Shown piece by piece: positions 32,950 to 43,129 of a DNA stretch of 64,000 nucleotides. A model generated the notes under the pieces. It was not told where the DNA came from and made no database searches. It saw only the letters and a list, made by a program, of their open reading frames with translations. Source of the DNA: Peribacillus glennii (GTDB lineage Bacteria; Bacillota; Bacilli; Bacillales; DSM-1321); NCBI RefSeq assembly GCF_003429105.1, contig NZ_QVTD01000003.1:992001-1056000 (forward strand), given 5' to 3'. The translations under genes and the position numbers were made by a program. Each line of letters starts with the position of its first letter. Position 1 is the first letter of the stretch.

Positions 32950-34242
32950 TTACGGATACAATCTGTTTAATAAGCGCGGGAATGGGATGGTCTCTCGTAC
33001 ATGCTCCACTCCGCTGATCCATGCTACGGTGCGCTCAAGGCCAAGGCCGAAACCGGAATGCGGCACAGAGCCGTATTTCCTAAGTTCAAGATACCATTTA
33101 TAAGCTTCCTCGCTCAGTCCGTGTTCCTGGACGCGCGCTTCCAATAATGCATGATCATGAATCCGCTGCGAACCCCCGATGATTTCTCCATAGCCTTCAG
33201 GGGCTATTAGATCCGCGCAAAGCACAACTTCTTCCCGTTCAGAGTCCGGCTGCATATAGAATGGTTTTATCGATGTTGGATAATGCGTGATGAATACCGG
33301 TTTATCATAGCTTTCGGCGATTGCCGTTTCGTGCGGTGCCCCGAAATCATCGCCCCACAGGATATCATCAAAGCCTTTTTCATGAAGGAACTTAATGGCA
33401 TCATCATAAGAGATACGCGGGAAAGGTGCTTTAATTTGTTCAAGCTTGGAAGTATCCCGCCCAAGAGTATTCAGCTCAAGCTTACAATTACCAAGGACCG
33501 ACTGGACGATATGGGAGACATACTGCTCCTGGACCTGGAGATTATCTTCGAATTCATAAAAAGCCATTTCGGGTTCGATCATCCAGAACTCGATCAAATG
33601 GCGTCTTGTCTTTGATTTTTCCGCACGGAAGGTAGGGCCAAATGAAAAGACTTTGCCGAGTGCCATCGCTGCCGCTTCCATATACAATTGACCGCTCTGT
33701 GAAAGATAAGCGTCTTCTTCGAAATATTTGGTAGCAAATAGTTCGGAAGTTCCTTCCGGGGCACTCCCGGTCAAAATAGGCGGATCGACCTTGACGAAGC
33801 CTTCTTTATTAAAGAATTCATAAGTGGCCCTGATGATTTCATTACGGATTTTCATGACCGCGTGCTGGCGTTTGGACCTCAACCATAAATGTCGGTTATC
33901 CATAAGGAATTCAGTTCCATGGGCCTTTGGCGTAATCGGATAATCGACTGATTCATGGATCACTTCGATATCTTTGACAAGCAGTTCATAGCCAAAAGGG
34001 GAACGCTCATCTTTTTGGACGATGCCTGTTACGTATAAGGATGATTCTTGTGTCAATGCTTTGGCCCGTGCGAAAACTTCCTCGCCAACATCGTCGCGTA
34101 CAACAACTCCCTGGATAAACCCGGAACCGTCACGCAGCTGCAAAAACGCAATTTTTCCGCTTGAGCGTTTGTTTGCCAGCCAGCAGCCTATCGTGATTTG
34201 CTGGTCGACATATTTATTAGCTTCCGTTATCGTAATTTTCAC
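32950..34242 (-). CDS. asnS: Asparaginyl-tRNA synthetase
   Basis: The 430-residue class IIb synthetase has an N-terminal OB fold ([24 protein letters not shown]) and the class II catalytic core: motif 2 [19 protein letters not shown] near residue 215 and motif 3 [12 protein letters not shown] near residue 400. GTG 34242 is preferred (GGAGGGAAATGTAAC upstream) and gives the typical 430-residue length. It charges tRNA-Asn. A TATAAT at 34293-34298 on this strand is a possible -10. No T-box leader signature was found. Confidence 0.96.
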   Translation of the reverse strand: MKITITEANKYVDQQITIGCWLANKRSSGKIAFLQLRDGSGFIQGVVVRDDVGEEVFARAKALTQESSLYVTGIVQKDERSPFGYELLVKDIEVIHESVDYPITPKAHGTEFLMDNRHLWLRSKRQHAVMKIRNEIIRATYEFFNKEGFVKVDPPILTGSAPEGTSELFATKYFEEDAYLSQSGQLYMEAAAMALGKVFSFGPTFRAEKSKTRRHLIEFWMIEPEMAFYEFEDNLQVQEQYVSHIVQSVLGNCKLELNTLGRDTSKLEQIKAPFPRISYDDAIKFLHEKGFDDILWGDDFGAPHETAIAESYDKPVFITHYPTSIKPFYMQPDSEREEVVLCADLIAPEGYGEIIGGSQRIHDHALLEARVQEHGLSEEAYKWYLELRKYGSVPHSGFGLGLERTVAWISGVEHVRETIPFPRLLNRLYP

Positions 34243-34357
34243 GTTACATTTCCCTCCAAATTTACAACCCAAACTAAAAATTCACCTTTTACATTATACA
34301 TTTACAACTACAGGGCAGGCAAATACATTCTGGATAGGGATGAATATCTATATTTAC

Positions 34358-34441
34358 AAAACCCGCCGATTGACGAGCCTTTGCAACGAGAAGACAAAGG
34401 CCAGTCAAGTCTTCAAGATGTGGGCCACACAGATGAAGACA
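34358..34441 (+). repeat. Dispersed two-box intergenic repeat, copy C
   Basis: AAAACCCGCCGATTGACG begins at 34358 and ACACAGATGAAGACA lies at 34427-34441. GTCTTC/GAAGAC can pair around the second box. Confidence 0.5.
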
Positions 34442-34511
34442 TAAGGAAGTGGCGGCCTTGTCGGTCTTCTCCTTTAAGCAGCAAGAAAGTTTCATACTTT
34501 CCCCAAAAAAG

Positions 34512-34550
34512 AAAACCCGCCGATTGACGGGTCTCAACATAGGCGAAGAT
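34512..34550 (+). repeat. Dispersed two-box intergenic repeat, copy D
   Basis: AAAACCCGCCGATTGACG (from 34512) is identical for 18 bases to copy C and is followed after a short gap by ACATAGGCGAAGAT (34537-34550). A small CCCG/CGGG hairpin lies in the first box. Confidence 0.55.
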
Positions 34551-34764
34551 TGCCCTGGCATACTGCCTGCATGAGTTCAGGTATGATTTTAACAGGCGGA
34601 GGAACCTTGATTATGCTCCATCAGTAAAACCATGGCTTCACATTATATTAGCTTCGCTGAAATGGAGATTATCAAACATAGCAATTTTCAAAGAAAATTA
34701 TATATTTTAATGCTTACCTATAGTTTATATCTGAATTAACAATCCGTCGGAAGTATAGGGCTTC

Positions 34765-35949
34765 TTAGGCCATTTTGGCGTTTACAAATTTATGGATTCT
34801 TTCAACCGCCGTCTTTAATTGATCAAGCGATGTTGCGTAAGAAAGGCGGATATAGTCATCCGCTCCAAAGCCGGAACCTGGGACGACAGCTACCAGCGCT
34901 TCTTCGAGCAAAGCCTCCACGAAACTGTCTACACTATGATAACCTGTAAGTTCCACAGCTTTTTTCACGTTCGGGAACAAGTAAAAAGCGCCCTGCGGTT
35001 TCAGGCATGTAATTCCGGGAATTTCGACAAGCTTTTGATGGATAATGTTCAGCCGTTCTTCAAAGGCTGCGCGCATTTGCTCTACTTCATCCTGTGGGCC
35101 TGAATAAGCTGCAATTGCACCGTATTGGGCAGTCGTCGTCGGATTTGATGTGCTATGACTGGCAAGATTCGTCATCGCTTTAATGATCGCTTCTTCCCCC
35201 GCTGCATAACCAATCCTCCATCCGGTCATGGAATGCGATTTGGACACGCCATTGATCAGGATCGTTTGCTGTTTTAATTCAGGTGACAATGATGCTATTG
35301 AAACATGGACAGCGCCGCCGTATAAGAGCTTTTCATAAATCTCATCGGACACGATCAATACATCATTCTCCAGGCATACTTCGCCGATTGTGCGCAACTC
35401 TTCCTCCGAGTAAATCATGCCCGTGGGATTGCTTGGCGAATTAATGACGATTGCCTTTGTTTTGGCAGTAATGCTTTCTTCAAGCTGCTCCCTCGTTAAT
35501 TTAAAGTCGTTTTCTTCTTTTCCTTCAACATATACCGGGATGCCTCCGGCAAGCTTGACCTGCTCCGGATAGCTTACCCAGTATGGAATCGGTACGATGA
35601 CTTCATCGCCTTCATCGAGAATAGCCTGGAACAAGGTATACAGCACATGCTTTGCCCCTGATCCGACCATGATTTCAGACATCTGATAGTTAATGCCTTG
35701 ATCTCTTTTTAATTTGGCTGCAATCTCTTCCTTGAGCTTTGGCAGCCCTGCAGAAGGGGTATATTTTGTATGGCCCTCTAACATAGAATTATAGGCGGCA
35801 TCGATGATATGCTTCGGCGTATTGAAATCCGGCTCGCCAGCGCCAAGACCGATAATGTCATGGCCCTGTGCTTTAAGTTCCTTGGCTTTTGCTGTAATGG
35901 CCAGCGTTGATGATGGTGTCAATGCCTGTACACGGCTAGCTAATTTCAT
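34765..35949 (-). CDS. aspB: Aspartate aminotransferase
   Basis: The 394-residue protein belongs to fold-type I, class I aminotransferases, Bacillus AspB type. Landmarks are LGAGEPDFNTP near residue 35, SPSNPTGMIYS near residue 170, and the PLP-lysine motif SKSHSMTGWRIGY near residue 235, with the substrate-binding Arg in YIRLSYA near the C-terminus. ATG 35949 (GGGGGAT upstream) matches the family start. It interconverts aspartate and oxaloacetate with glutamate/2-oxoglutarate. It follows ypmB by 16 bases. Confidence 0.95.
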   Translation of the reverse strand: MKLASRVQALTPSSTLAITAKAKELKAQGHDIIGLGAGEPDFNTPKHIIDAAYNSMLEGHTKYTPSAGLPKLKEEIAAKLKRDQGINYQMSEIMVGSGAKHVLYTLFQAILDEGDEVIVPIPYWVSYPEQVKLAGGIPVYVEGKEENDFKLTREQLEESITAKTKAIVINSPSNPTGMIYSEEELRTIGEVCLENDVLIVSDEIYEKLLYGGAVHVSIASLSPELKQQTILINGVSKSHSMTGWRIGYAAGEEAIIKAMTNLASHSTSNPTTTAQYGAIAAYSGPQDEVEQMRAAFEERLNIIHQKLVEIPGITCLKPQGAFYLFPNVKKAVELTGYHSVDSFVEALLEEALVAVVPGSGFGADDYIRLSYATSLDQLKTAVERIHKFVNAKMA

Positions 35950-35965
35950 GAAAATATCCCCCATT

Positions 35966-36448
35966 CTATATACTTCGGTAATATTTAAGCCATTCCCCGG
36001 TCTTGAAATCATAATAGTCGTAATTATAACGGTTCGAACTATCAAGGTATGTGATTTCCCAAAGCGGTGTGTTATTTTCCATACCGAGTTTTATGGAAAT
36101 AATTTCTTTCGGGTTTTTACCTGCTATCTTTAAAATTTCGTTTTTTGACTTTCCGGCATCATAATTTGCGGTGAACGGCTTTTTATTAGCATCATTCGGC
36201 AGCCACACTGCCTGTTTTTCGCCGCCGGCCGTTTTGCCTACCACAACATTATAGGAATCCTTGCCATTATAGATGAAAAAATCATCCATTGTAACAAGGC
36301 CGCTAGCCTCTTTTGCGGCACGGAACGCGTCCTGTGCTGCATCCTTTTTTGGCCCTAATGCGTTCATGTAGGCACCTGCGATAATACCAGCCACAAAGAG
36401 CAAAGCTACGGCAGTACCAATCAGCCATTTTTTCAAAATGCGTCTCAC
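35966..36448 (-). CDS. ypmB: YpmB, membrane-anchored PepSY-like (DUF5590) protein
   Basis: The 160-residue protein starts with a basic segment and a single hydrophobic span (about residues 8-28), probably an uncleaved anchor, followed by an extracytoplasmic domain with DSYNVVVGKTAGGEKQAVWLP and WEITYLDSSNRYNYDYYDFKTGEWLKYY, the PepSY/DUF5590 repeat pattern. GTG 36448 or a TTG nine bases downstream could be the start. It lies between ypmA and aspB in the conserved order. Function unknown; PepSY-type domains often inhibit or modulate proteases. Confidence 0.85.
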   Translation of the reverse strand: MRRILKKWLIGTAVALLFVAGIIAGAYMNALGPKKDAAQDAFRAAKEASGLVTMDDFFIYNGKDSYNVVVGKTAGGEKQAVWLPNDANKKPFTANYDAGKSKNEILKIAGKNPKEIISIKLGMENNTPLWEITYLDSSNRYNYDYYDFKTGEWLKYYRSI

Positions 36449-36453
36449 TCTTT

Positions 36454-36624
36454 CTATGTACGATAAATCGTAAAAATTGCTTTTTCTTGATTATCAGATT
36501 CGAGCGCAAGCCCGAACATCAGGTCTTTTTCTTTTAAAGTGCGGTTCAATACATCGACAATTTTGTATAAATCCGGTGAATTTTGGATCGTCACTGTCGA
36601 AAGCACTTCAATTTTGCTTTCCAT
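36454..36624 (-). CDS. ypmA: YpmA-family small protein
   Basis: The 56-residue product from ATG 36624 (GGAGGAATCAAGGA upstream) has the exact length of B. subtilis YpmA: MESKIEVLSTVTIQNSPDLYK start and an FGLALESDNQEKAIFTIYRT end. It appears as a small alpha/beta protein without membrane span. It is followed after five bases by ypmB. Function unknown. Confidence 0.88.
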   Translation of the reverse strand: MESKIEVLSTVTIQNSPDLYKIVDVLNRTLKEKDLMFGLALESDNQEKAIFTIYRT

Positions 36625-36797
36625 TCCTTGATTCCTCCAATAAGTATTTATTTCTCTGTTTTTGATCAATAAACTGATAACAGGATTATAAAATTCATTA
36701 TAACAGCTTGGCATCCATTTCGTTATAAATATTCACTCTTTTGCAAATTTCTTTTTACTGGCTTGTAAAATGTGGGATTCTTTCCCAAGCGTTTGTA

Positions 36798-37643
36798 TCA
36801 GTTTTTCGTATGGAGAAAATTCCTTATAGGGAATATTTCATGGTTGGCTTGGGTAAATTTTGTTGAGATTGTACCCTGATTGGCAATGTTAAAAACCTCT
36901 ATCCAGAGTTCATGGCATTTTTTGACCATTTCCTTCTGTTCCGGTTTTTCAGTATGTTCATCGAGGATCACGGCATGCGGGTCCAAATGTTCTGCCACTT
37001 CAAGCGGCATAGCCAAAAATGGGGCCCGGACGATCTGAACGCTTGACGGTGTTAATGCCAAAAGCTTGTTCCTGATTATTTGAGAAGATGTAGTTACATA
37101 TAAAAGGTGATTGTTCCTGATCTTTATCGATAAATCCAGCCCTTCTTCTTCTCCCTCTTCACTCTCGTGAAGCACACCGATTTCTATCTCGTCCAAAAAG
37201 GTTTCTTTTGATTGGCTGTTCCAAAAATCTATTTCTATGTCAGGGAAATCGCTCAAGAGCCCGTTGACCTTTTCATTCATCCCCTTGCCCGCAATAACCC
37301 GGGCAACATTGTATTGATCTACAATATCTTTTACATTGCCATCGTACCCATCACCTGAACTGGTCAGGATAATAGAATCTATGTGTTTAACCCCATAGAG
37401 GCGAAGCCATTTTTTCAGTTCTTCGTAGTCCTCGGCCGCTCCTGTATTGATCATGATAGCCGAACCCCCGGCCCCCTGGATGATAGAAGACTCTCCTTTA
37501 CCAAGATCAAAGAATGTAACCGCGTATTCCTTCTCCATTAGGTTCAGGTCTATTTTCTCTATTTCCTCAGGGACAGCAGGTTCCATGCCTGCAATTGGCA
37601 GCAATCCGGTTAAAGCGAGCATTAAGGAAAAAATCAAATTCAC
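36798..37643 (-). CDS. Secreted ComEC-type beta-lactamase-fold protein with degenerate metal site
   Basis: The 281-residue protein has an N-terminal signal peptide (about residues 1-20). Residues 38-260 follow the pattern of the ComEC C-terminal metallo-beta-lactamase domain: YAVTFFDLGKGESSIIQ, then AIMINTG, then ILTSSGDGYDGNVKDI where active members have THxHxDHxGG. The metal-binding histidines and aspartates are therefore missing, while the fold pattern and open frame are kept. GTG 37643 follows GGAGGAAGTTTC. It lies between ypmA and dinG. It is probably a binding or scaffold protein outside the membrane, not a nuclease; this is inference. Confidence 0.7.
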   Translation of the reverse strand: MNLIFSLMLALTGLLPIAGMEPAVPEEIEKIDLNLMEKEYAVTFFDLGKGESSIIQGAGGSAIMINTGAAEDYEELKKWLRLYGVKHIDSIILTSSGDGYDGNVKDIVDQYNVARVIAGKGMNEKVNGLLSDFPDIEIDFWNSQSKETFLDEIEIGVLHESEEGEEEGLDLSIKIRNNHLLYVTTSSQIIRNKLLALTPSSVQIVRAPFLAMPLEVAEHLDPHAVILDEHTEKPEQKEMVKKCHELWIEVFNIANQGTISTKFTQANHEIFPIRNFLHTKN

Positions 37644-37767
37644 GAAACTTCCTCCAAAAAAATGACTTTATCCATAGATTGCCTGTTTCCTTTGAAAATT
37701 ATCCCTGCCGCAATGGTAAAATGCAGCCTTTTCTTGTAGATTTTGTCCTATATGCCGGGACATCCTT

Positions 37768-40554
37768 TCATATCCATTCTTCAATTTTTCGTTCCAAAGC
37801 CCTTACTGAGACTTCCTCCCACTTGAGTCCCGCAACTGCCCCCAAGAATTCCTTTCCATACCTTGCCGTGCTGATACGGCGATCCAGGACAAGCAATACA
37901 CCCTTGCCGACTTTCGAACTTATCAAACGGCCGAAGCACTGGCGAAATCTTAGCACTGCTTCCGGCAGCAAATACTCCGAGAATGAATTTTTACCTTGCT
38001 TTTCCATAAGCGAACATTTAGCCGCTGTAACCGGTTCTTCAGGCGGGGAAAATGGAAGTCTCACGATCACAAGGCATGAAAGATCGATCCCCAGCAGGTC
38101 AATGCCTTCCCAAAGACTTGCTGTACCAAATAAAAGAGCCTTGTCAAAGCTTTGGAAGTTTCGTAGCAGCTTTAGCTTGCTTCCGCCTGTTATGCCCTGT
38201 GCCAACAGGGTGAACTCTTCAAGTTCCCCCGAATCCTTCACACGCTGGAAGGTTTCCCGCAGCATGTCCTGGGAATTGAATAATATTAGCATCCTGCCGC
38301 GCGTCGCCCTTGCTGCAGAGATAAGGTGCTCAGAAGAAGCCTTTGTAAACTCACTTTGGGAGACTAAGTTCATTTCAGGCATATCTGACGCAATAAATGC
38401 CTTTACTCTTTTGGAATAGTCAAAAGGGGAGGGCAGCTTGACTGCTTTCATATCCGTATCTTTAATGCCAAGCTGTCTTTTAAAAAATTGGAAAGAATTC
38501 TTGGCTGATAAGGTTGAGGAAGTCATGACCACACTTTTTTGGGAAGCCAATAAAGTCTCCCATAAAGCGGCTCCCGCCGCGATAGGCTGAGAAGATAAAG
38601 ACAGACCGTGGTGGGGAGCAGATTTTGTATAATCCATCCAATAAATGTATCCATCCGATGGTTCGATAAAAATTCCCCTTAACACTGAGCTGATTTTTTT
38701 CAACTTTTGAACTTGCATTTCGAACTCCCCGATGAAGAACCGTGAATTTTTCCCTAATGCATCTATCTGTTTTAGGGCGTCAACCCGCTCTTCCAACTGT
38801 GATGTAATCACCCCTAATTGGTCAATCAATCTCTCAGCCAGCATGGATACCTGTTTCCACTCCGGATGTTCCTTCACTTTCATTGCCAACCGTCCCGTTC
38901 CTTGATCGCTTAGGTGCGTCTCAGCAATCCCGGAAAGCAGGTAAAACAAGTTCTCAAATCCGTAGTTAAAATCCCCCAGCGCCTGTTCCAAGCCGGCAAT
39001 GCTCTTCAATCCTTGAAGCTTGTTGTCCTTAACCATCTTCTGCAGCCTGTATAACAGCAGTTTCTGCTCGTAGGTCCCGAACCGGTTAAGCAGCGTCTTA
39101 ACAGAAATATAGTCCAGCCTGCAGCCCAAATACTTGGCAGCGGCATGCTCTAAATGCTGTGCTTCATCCAGTATTACGAAACCATCAGCCGGGATCGTTC
39201 TTTCACCAGAAAGCAGGTCTGCCGCCAAATAGGCATGGCTGGTGACGATGAGATCCGCGGTCCGTGCCACTCGCCTGGCCCTTTCATAAAAATCCGCCGC
39301 AGCCCATGGCTGGAAAAGGGCCGGATCAATGTTACCATTACTTTGAAGCCTTTCCCAAAACAGCTTGCCGCCGCTTGTTAAATTAAGTTCATCCTTGTCG
39401 CCTGTCTCTGTTTCGGTCAGCCAAATTAGAATCTGCATTTTAGCGAGAGCCGTTTCATAATTGTCGTCTTTTTCACGAAGTGCCCGTTCAAATTTGGCCA
39501 GGCTTAAATAATTGCTCTTGCTTTTTAACAGCACGGCATTGATATTGAACGGCAGCATTTCTTTTAATTTCGGCACTTCTTTATGAATGAGCTGCTCCTG
39601 TAACTGGATCGTATACGTGGAAACAAGAACAGTATTCCTTTGCTGTTTTGCAAAAAAGGCAGCCGGAATCAGATAACCCAATGTTTTACCGATTCCGGTG
39701 CCCGCCTCGATGATCGCGTGGCGACCGAGCTGAAAAGATTCGAACACCAGATCTATCATTTTAAACTGATCCTGCCGGTATTCCATGTCTCGAATCGACC
39801 TTTGCATCAACTCGGCCTTTTTTTCATTGTCCGCAGGGTAATAGATTGTAGATTCCTGATGTTCATATGCATCTTTGCCGCTTTCCTTTTTTAAGGCAAG
39901 GCCGCGGAATATTTTTATGTCATGGCGGCGAACCTCAGTTTTTGCCAATTTTCCAGACATTAGTTCATCAAGCAAATCAGAAATATCGCTTTTTAATGAA
40001 AAAGAAAGCTTATAAAGCTTTTTAAGTGTAATTAACGGGAGTGTGGCAAGTTTTTTATTTAATTCCAAAAAAAGTAGCGCGGTCACATAAGCATCGCTGT
40101 CAGCACGATGCGGCCGGTCATGTTCCAGATTTTCCTGCCTTGCCAGTTGGTTTAATTTATAGCCGTCCGAGGTCGGTTTCGTGATTTTTGCCAGCTCGAC
40201 CGTATCAATGGCCGATCCAAAAAAACCTTCAAAGCCGCAGCGGGTCAATTCTTCCTGGAGGAAAGAAAGATCGAACAGAACATTATGGGCAACAAAACAA
40301 GAATCGCGAAGGAACTCAACGATCCTTGGGGCTACCTCTTCAAATTCCGGGGCATCCTTAACTATGTCATTGGTAATGCCTGTGAGCTCTTCAATAAATA
40401 CCGGCACTTCCTGCCTAGGGCAAATGAATGTTGAAAACTCCTCAACAATTTTTCCATTTTCGATCGCCACACCGGCAAACTGGATGATCCTGTCGCCCTT
40501 TTTCGGTGAATTTCCCGTAGTTTCCAAATCAATAACTGCATATCGCTGCGCCAT
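37768..40554 (-). CDS. dinG: DinG, helicase with N-terminal DnaQ-like 3'-5' exonuclease domain
   Basis: The 928-residue protein combines a DEDD exonuclease domain (residues 1-180: AVIDLETTG, VAHNVLFDLSFL, HRADSDAYVT) with an XPD/DinG-type helicase (IEAGTGIGKTLGYL near residue 285; DEAQHLEHAA near residue 465; GTASLWEGIDLLG and RFRQCFGRLI near the end). The iron-sulfur cysteines of E. coli DinG are not apparent, as known for Gram-positive DinG, which acts as a single-strand exonuclease. ATG 40554 follows GAGGTG. A paralogue, ypvA, is frameshifted at 12-14 kb in this window. Confidence 0.94.
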   Translation of the reverse strand: MAQRYAVIDLETTGNSPKKGDRIIQFAGVAIENGKIVEEFSTFICPRQEVPVFIEELTGITNDIVKDAPEFEEVAPRIVEFLRDSCFVAHNVLFDLSFLQEELTRCGFEGFFGSAIDTVELAKITKPTSDGYKLNQLARQENLEHDRPHRADSDAYVTALLFLELNKKLATLPLITLKKLYKLSFSLKSDISDLLDELMSGKLAKTEVRRHDIKIFRGLALKKESGKDAYEHQESTIYYPADNEKKAELMQRSIRDMEYRQDQFKMIDLVFESFQLGRHAIIEAGTGIGKTLGYLIPAAFFAKQQRNTVLVSTYTIQLQEQLIHKEVPKLKEMLPFNINAVLLKSKSNYLSLAKFERALREKDDNYETALAKMQILIWLTETETGDKDELNLTSGGKLFWERLQSNGNIDPALFQPWAAADFYERARRVARTADLIVTSHAYLAADLLSGERTIPADGFVILDEAQHLEHAAAKYLGCRLDYISVKTLLNRFGTYEQKLLLYRLQKMVKDNKLQGLKSIAGLEQALGDFNYGFENLFYLLSGIAETHLSDQGTGRLAMKVKEHPEWKQVSMLAERLIDQLGVITSQLEERVDALKQIDALGKNSRFFIGEFEMQVQKLKKISSVLRGIFIEPSDGYIYWMDYTKSAPHHGLSLSSQPIAAGAALWETLLASQKSVVMTSSTLSAKNSFQFFKRQLGIKDTDMKAVKLPSPFDYSKRVKAFIASDMPEMNLVSQSEFTKASSEHLISAARATRGRMLILFNSQDMLRETFQRVKDSGELEEFTLLAQGITGGSKLKLLRNFQSFDKALLFGTASLWEGIDLLGIDLSCLVIVRLPFSPPEEPVTAAKCSLMEKQGKNSFSEYLLPEAVLRFRQCFGRLISSKVGKGVLLVLDRRISTARYGKEFLGAVAGLKWEEVSVRALERKIEEWI

Positions 40555-40672
40555 TTTTATGTACACCTCTAAAAAATTGCCTTTTAACAATTCAAATCTT
40601 CTTTATACCATATCATTTATTACTGCTTTAAGGAAAGGTGCAAAACTGCTGTATCGCCCCTGGCTTCCTGTG

Positions 40673-40703
40673 TATAAAAAAATCCCTCAGGAAGTGAGGG
40701 ATG
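40673..40703 (-). terminator. panBCD terminator
   Basis: On the minus strand ATCCCTCA-cttcc-TGAGGGAT is followed by TTTTTTTATAC, beginning right at the panD stop. Confidence 0.8.
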
Positions 40704-40707
40704 GATT

Positions 40708-41091
40708 TTACAGTATGGTTGCTTCAGGCTCCTGTGCGATTAATTCGACAATTTTATTATTTTCGTCCATAATGGCAACCTTTGGCTTATGGTCATGGAC
40801 CTTTTCTTCAGGGACGATTACATAAGATATGATAATGACAATATCATCGGGCTGAACTAAACGGGCTGCAGCCCCATTAAGGCAAACAACGCCCGATCCT
40901 CTTTTCCCCGGTATAATGTATGTCTCAAGCCTTGCCCCATTATTATTGTTTACAATGGCAACTTTTTCATTTGGGAGCATACCGACGGCATCCAATATAT
41001 CTTCATCGATCGTTATGCTTCCCACATAATTAAGGTTTGCCTCCGTTACGCGGGCACGGTGTATTTTTCCATTCATCATTGTGCGGAACAA
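40708..41091 (-). CDS. panD: Aspartate 1-decarboxylase proenzyme
   Basis: The 127-residue proenzyme contains the self-processing site Gly24-Ser25 in NYVGSITID, which generates the pyruvoyl cofactor, and the [18 protein letters not shown] substrate-site segment. TTG 41091 (AAAGGGG upstream) gives MFRTMMNGK and the standard length; a TTG six bases upstream is also in frame. It makes beta-alanine from aspartate for pantothenate. Last gene of panB-panC-panD. Confidence 0.95.
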   Translation of the reverse strand: MFRTMMNGKIHRARVTEANLNYVGSITIDEDILDAVGMLPNEKVAIVNNNNGARLETYIIPGKRGSGVVCLNGAAARLVQPDDIVIIISYVIVPEEKVHDHKPKVAIMDENNKIVELIAQEPEATIL

Positions 41092-41107
41092 TGCCAAGCA
41101 CCCCTTT

Positions 41108-41956
41108 CTAGGATAATGTCATCGTGATATTATCTATCAATCTTGCTTTTGTGAATTTCGCGGCAAGCGCGATCAGGATTTTTCCATGCAATTGTTTCAC
41201 TGCTTTAAGTTCAGGATAGGAATAGATTTCGATATAATCAATTTCGGCTCCTGTATGAGTCCCAATATGTTCTTTGATCATCCGGATAATTTCTTCCGGG
41301 CGATCCTCCCCACTCGTGATGGCCTGCTGTGCAAGAAGGAGGCTTTGGTATAATTCCTTGGCATCCTTTCGTTCCTCCTCCAACAGGTACACATTGCGCG
41401 AACTTTTCGCAAGTCCGTCTTCTTCACGGACAGTCGGGACAGGAACAAGCTCGATAGCGAAATTAAAATCACGGATTAATCCGTCAACCACAGCAACTTG
41501 CTGGGCATCCTTCATCCCGAAGTATGCTTTATCCGGTTTGATGATATTGAACAGTTTGGTAAGCACAGTAGCCACCCCATCAAAATGGCCGGGCCTTTTG
41601 CTGCCGCATAATACATCCGTCCTGCTTTGAACAGTGACCTGGACAGATATTTCATCGTGGTACATTTCCTGTACCGTTGGGAAAAAGATGTAATCCACGC
41701 CTGCTTCCCTTGCGACTTTTTCATCCCTGTCCATATCGCGGGGATATGTTGCAAAGTCCTCGGTCGGTCCAAACTGGATAGGGTTGACGAATATGCTCAG
41801 GGCGACAATATCATTTTCTTTCCTTGCATGGTTTAATAGACTAAGATGTCCATCGTGAAGATAACCCATGGTCGGGACGTAACCGATCGTTTTGCCGAGT
41901 TTCTTCTCGGCCGTGATGGCTTCTTGCATTTCGCCCACAGTTGTGATGATTTTCAT
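41108..41956 (-). CDS. panC: Pantothenate synthetase
   Basis: The 282-residue protein has the nucleotidyltransferase-fold HIGH-like motif [14 protein letters not shown] near residue 28, [18 protein letters not shown] near residue 57 and the [13 protein letters not shown] (KMSKS-like) segments. It joins pantoate and beta-alanine with ATP. Its start overlaps the panB stop by four bases (ATGA), showing translational coupling. Confidence 0.97.
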   Translation of the reverse strand: MKIITTVGEMQEAITAEKKLGKTIGYVPTMGYLHDGHLSLLNHARKENDIVALSIFVNPIQFGPTEDFATYPRDMDRDEKVAREAGVDYIFFPTVQEMYHDEISVQVTVQSRTDVLCGSKRPGHFDGVATVLTKLFNIIKPDKAYFGMKDAQQVAVVDGLIRDFNFAIELVPVPTVREEDGLAKSSRNVYLLEEERKDAKELYQSLLLAQQAITSGEDRPEEIIRMIKEHIGTHTGAEIDYIEIYSYPELKAVKQLHGKILIALAAKFTKARLIDNITMTLS

Positions 41957-42789
41957 ACTTTCCCTCCGTATAGTGCAGAAACTTCCTCTTCCTTCATGGA
42001 AAAGCTATGCTTGTCCTCAGGAAATTCCTTATGTTTTACCTCTTTTACGTATTGTGATAAGGCAGTAAAAATCAATCCGTTTGCATCTCCGAATTGCTTG
42101 ACGAACTTAGGCACTCGGTCAACTCCGTAATTAACGACATCATGAAAAACAAGAACCTGGCCGTCTGTCTCGGCACCAGCGCCAATCCCGATCGTTGGAA
42201 TGTTCAGCGTCCTGGTAATCATTTCAGAAACCTGGTGGGGAACACATTCAAGCACTAATGCGATTGCCCCTGCTTCTTCACACTTTTTTGCGTCGTCAAG
42301 CAGCTTTTCGGCAGCTTCGGCGTCTTTCCCCTGTACTTTATATCCCCCAAGCACACCGACAGACTGCGGAGTCAAGCCGAGATGGGCAACTACGGGCACG
42401 CCCGCTTTTGTAAGAGCTTTGATCTTTTCGATAACATCGTCTGCCCCTTCTACCTTTACTGCATCTGCCTGGCCTTCCTGGATAATGCGGGCTGCGTTTT
42501 TTAATGTTTCATCTAAAGAAAGGTGATAACTCATAAAAGGCATATCTGTTACGACAAAAGTATCACGTGCGCCTCTTTTAACAGCCTTGGAATGATGGAT
42601 CATATCGTCCACGGTGACTGGTATCGTAGATTCATAACCTAAAACGACCATTCCAAGCGAGTCACCGACGAGGATCATATCGACATCGGATTGCTCGGCA
42701 AGCTTTGCTGTAGGAAAATCATAGGCTGTCAGCATGACAATCTTTTCATTGTTTTGCTTCATTTTCATGAAATGTCCAGAGAGTTTCAT
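41953..42789 (-). CDS. panB: 3-methyl-2-oxobutanoate hydroxymethyltransferase
   Basis: The 278-residue protein has the PanB landmarks [28 protein letters not shown] (cited in part), KVEGADDV near residue 112, [12 protein letters not shown] near residue 135 and the catalytic Glu in ALVLECVP near residue 178. It transfers a hydroxymethyl group from methylene-tetrahydrofolate to ketoisovalerate, the first step to pantothenate. AGGAGG is found just upstream of ATG 42789. The 550 bases upstream contain a MITE-like element, a long hairpin and a probable promoter. Confidence 0.96.
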   Translation of the reverse strand: MKLSGHFMKMKQNNEKIVMLTAYDFPTAKLAEQSDVDMILVGDSLGMVVLGYESTIPVTVDDMIHHSKAVKRGARDTFVVTDMPFMSYHLSLDETLKNAARIIQEGQADAVKVEGADDVIEKIKALTKAGVPVVAHLGLTPQSVGVLGGYKVQGKDAEAAEKLLDDAKKCEEAGAIALVLECVPHQVSEMITRTLNIPTIGIGAGAETDGQVLVFHDVVNYGVDRVPKFVKQFGDANGLIFTALSQYVKEVKHKEFPEDKHSFSMKEEEVSALYGGKV

Positions 42790-42836
42790 TTTCGCTTCCT
42801 CCTTTTTTTGTTAGAGGAGATGAAACACCAGCGTTT

Positions 42837-42983
42837 AAATAAGTTGAACTAACGAGTTACGCAATTGATAAATAATTTTGTTTATTTTTGACTCATTTTA
42901 GCTTTGCTGAATGGCATGTGAAACCCTGGTTACACATGAATGAGCCAAAAATATAATGGTACTCATACATTCAATTTATATTG
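42837..42983. mobile_element. MITE-like element, copy 3
   Basis: Inverted ends AATAAGTTGAA and TTCAATTTATA (one mismatch) enclose an interior with TATTTTTGACTCAT and ATGAGCCAAAAATA as inner inverted repeats. It aligns along most of its length with copy 2 at 27281-27437. It lies in the panB leader region, 50 bases from the start codon. Confidence 0.65.
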
Positions 42984-43011
42984 CCGCTGCCATTATCACT
43001 TCGCATGCATA

Positions 43012-43129
43012 TAAAAAGAGGCTGACTTAGGGAACACGCAGCAAAAGTTGCCGACGTTACGGTAATGGCAAAAACTGCACATCTGTAACAACGGTTTTCC
43101 CTTTAACTGCTTATCCAAGCCGGCCTCTT
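43012..43129 (-). other. Long nested hairpin ending in a T-tract, candidate leader or small RNA
   Basis: On the minus strand three near-perfect stems nest: AAGAGGC/GCCTCTT, GCAGTTAAAG/CTTTTGCTGC (9 of 10 pairs) and CCGTTGTTAC/GTAACGTCGG (9 of 10), with an inner GCA/TGC loop. TTTTTATATG follows the outer stem. With the promoter at about 43244 this would make a roughly 220-base terminated RNA, or an attenuator before panB. Confidence 0.5.

Larger units (their letters stand above)
34243..34764. other. Non-coding stretch between asnS and aspB with repeats
   Basis: About 520 bases hold two copies of the AAAACCC/ACAYAGGCGAAGA repeat, a possible asnS -10, and AT-rich sequence downstream of aspB. 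No convincing gene is seen on either strand, and no clear aspB terminator. Confidence 0.5.

Noticed and set aside
34243-34764. T-box leader for asnS
   Set aside because: No AGGGTGGNACCGCG-type antiterminator sequence and no suitable specifier stem were found on the minus strand.
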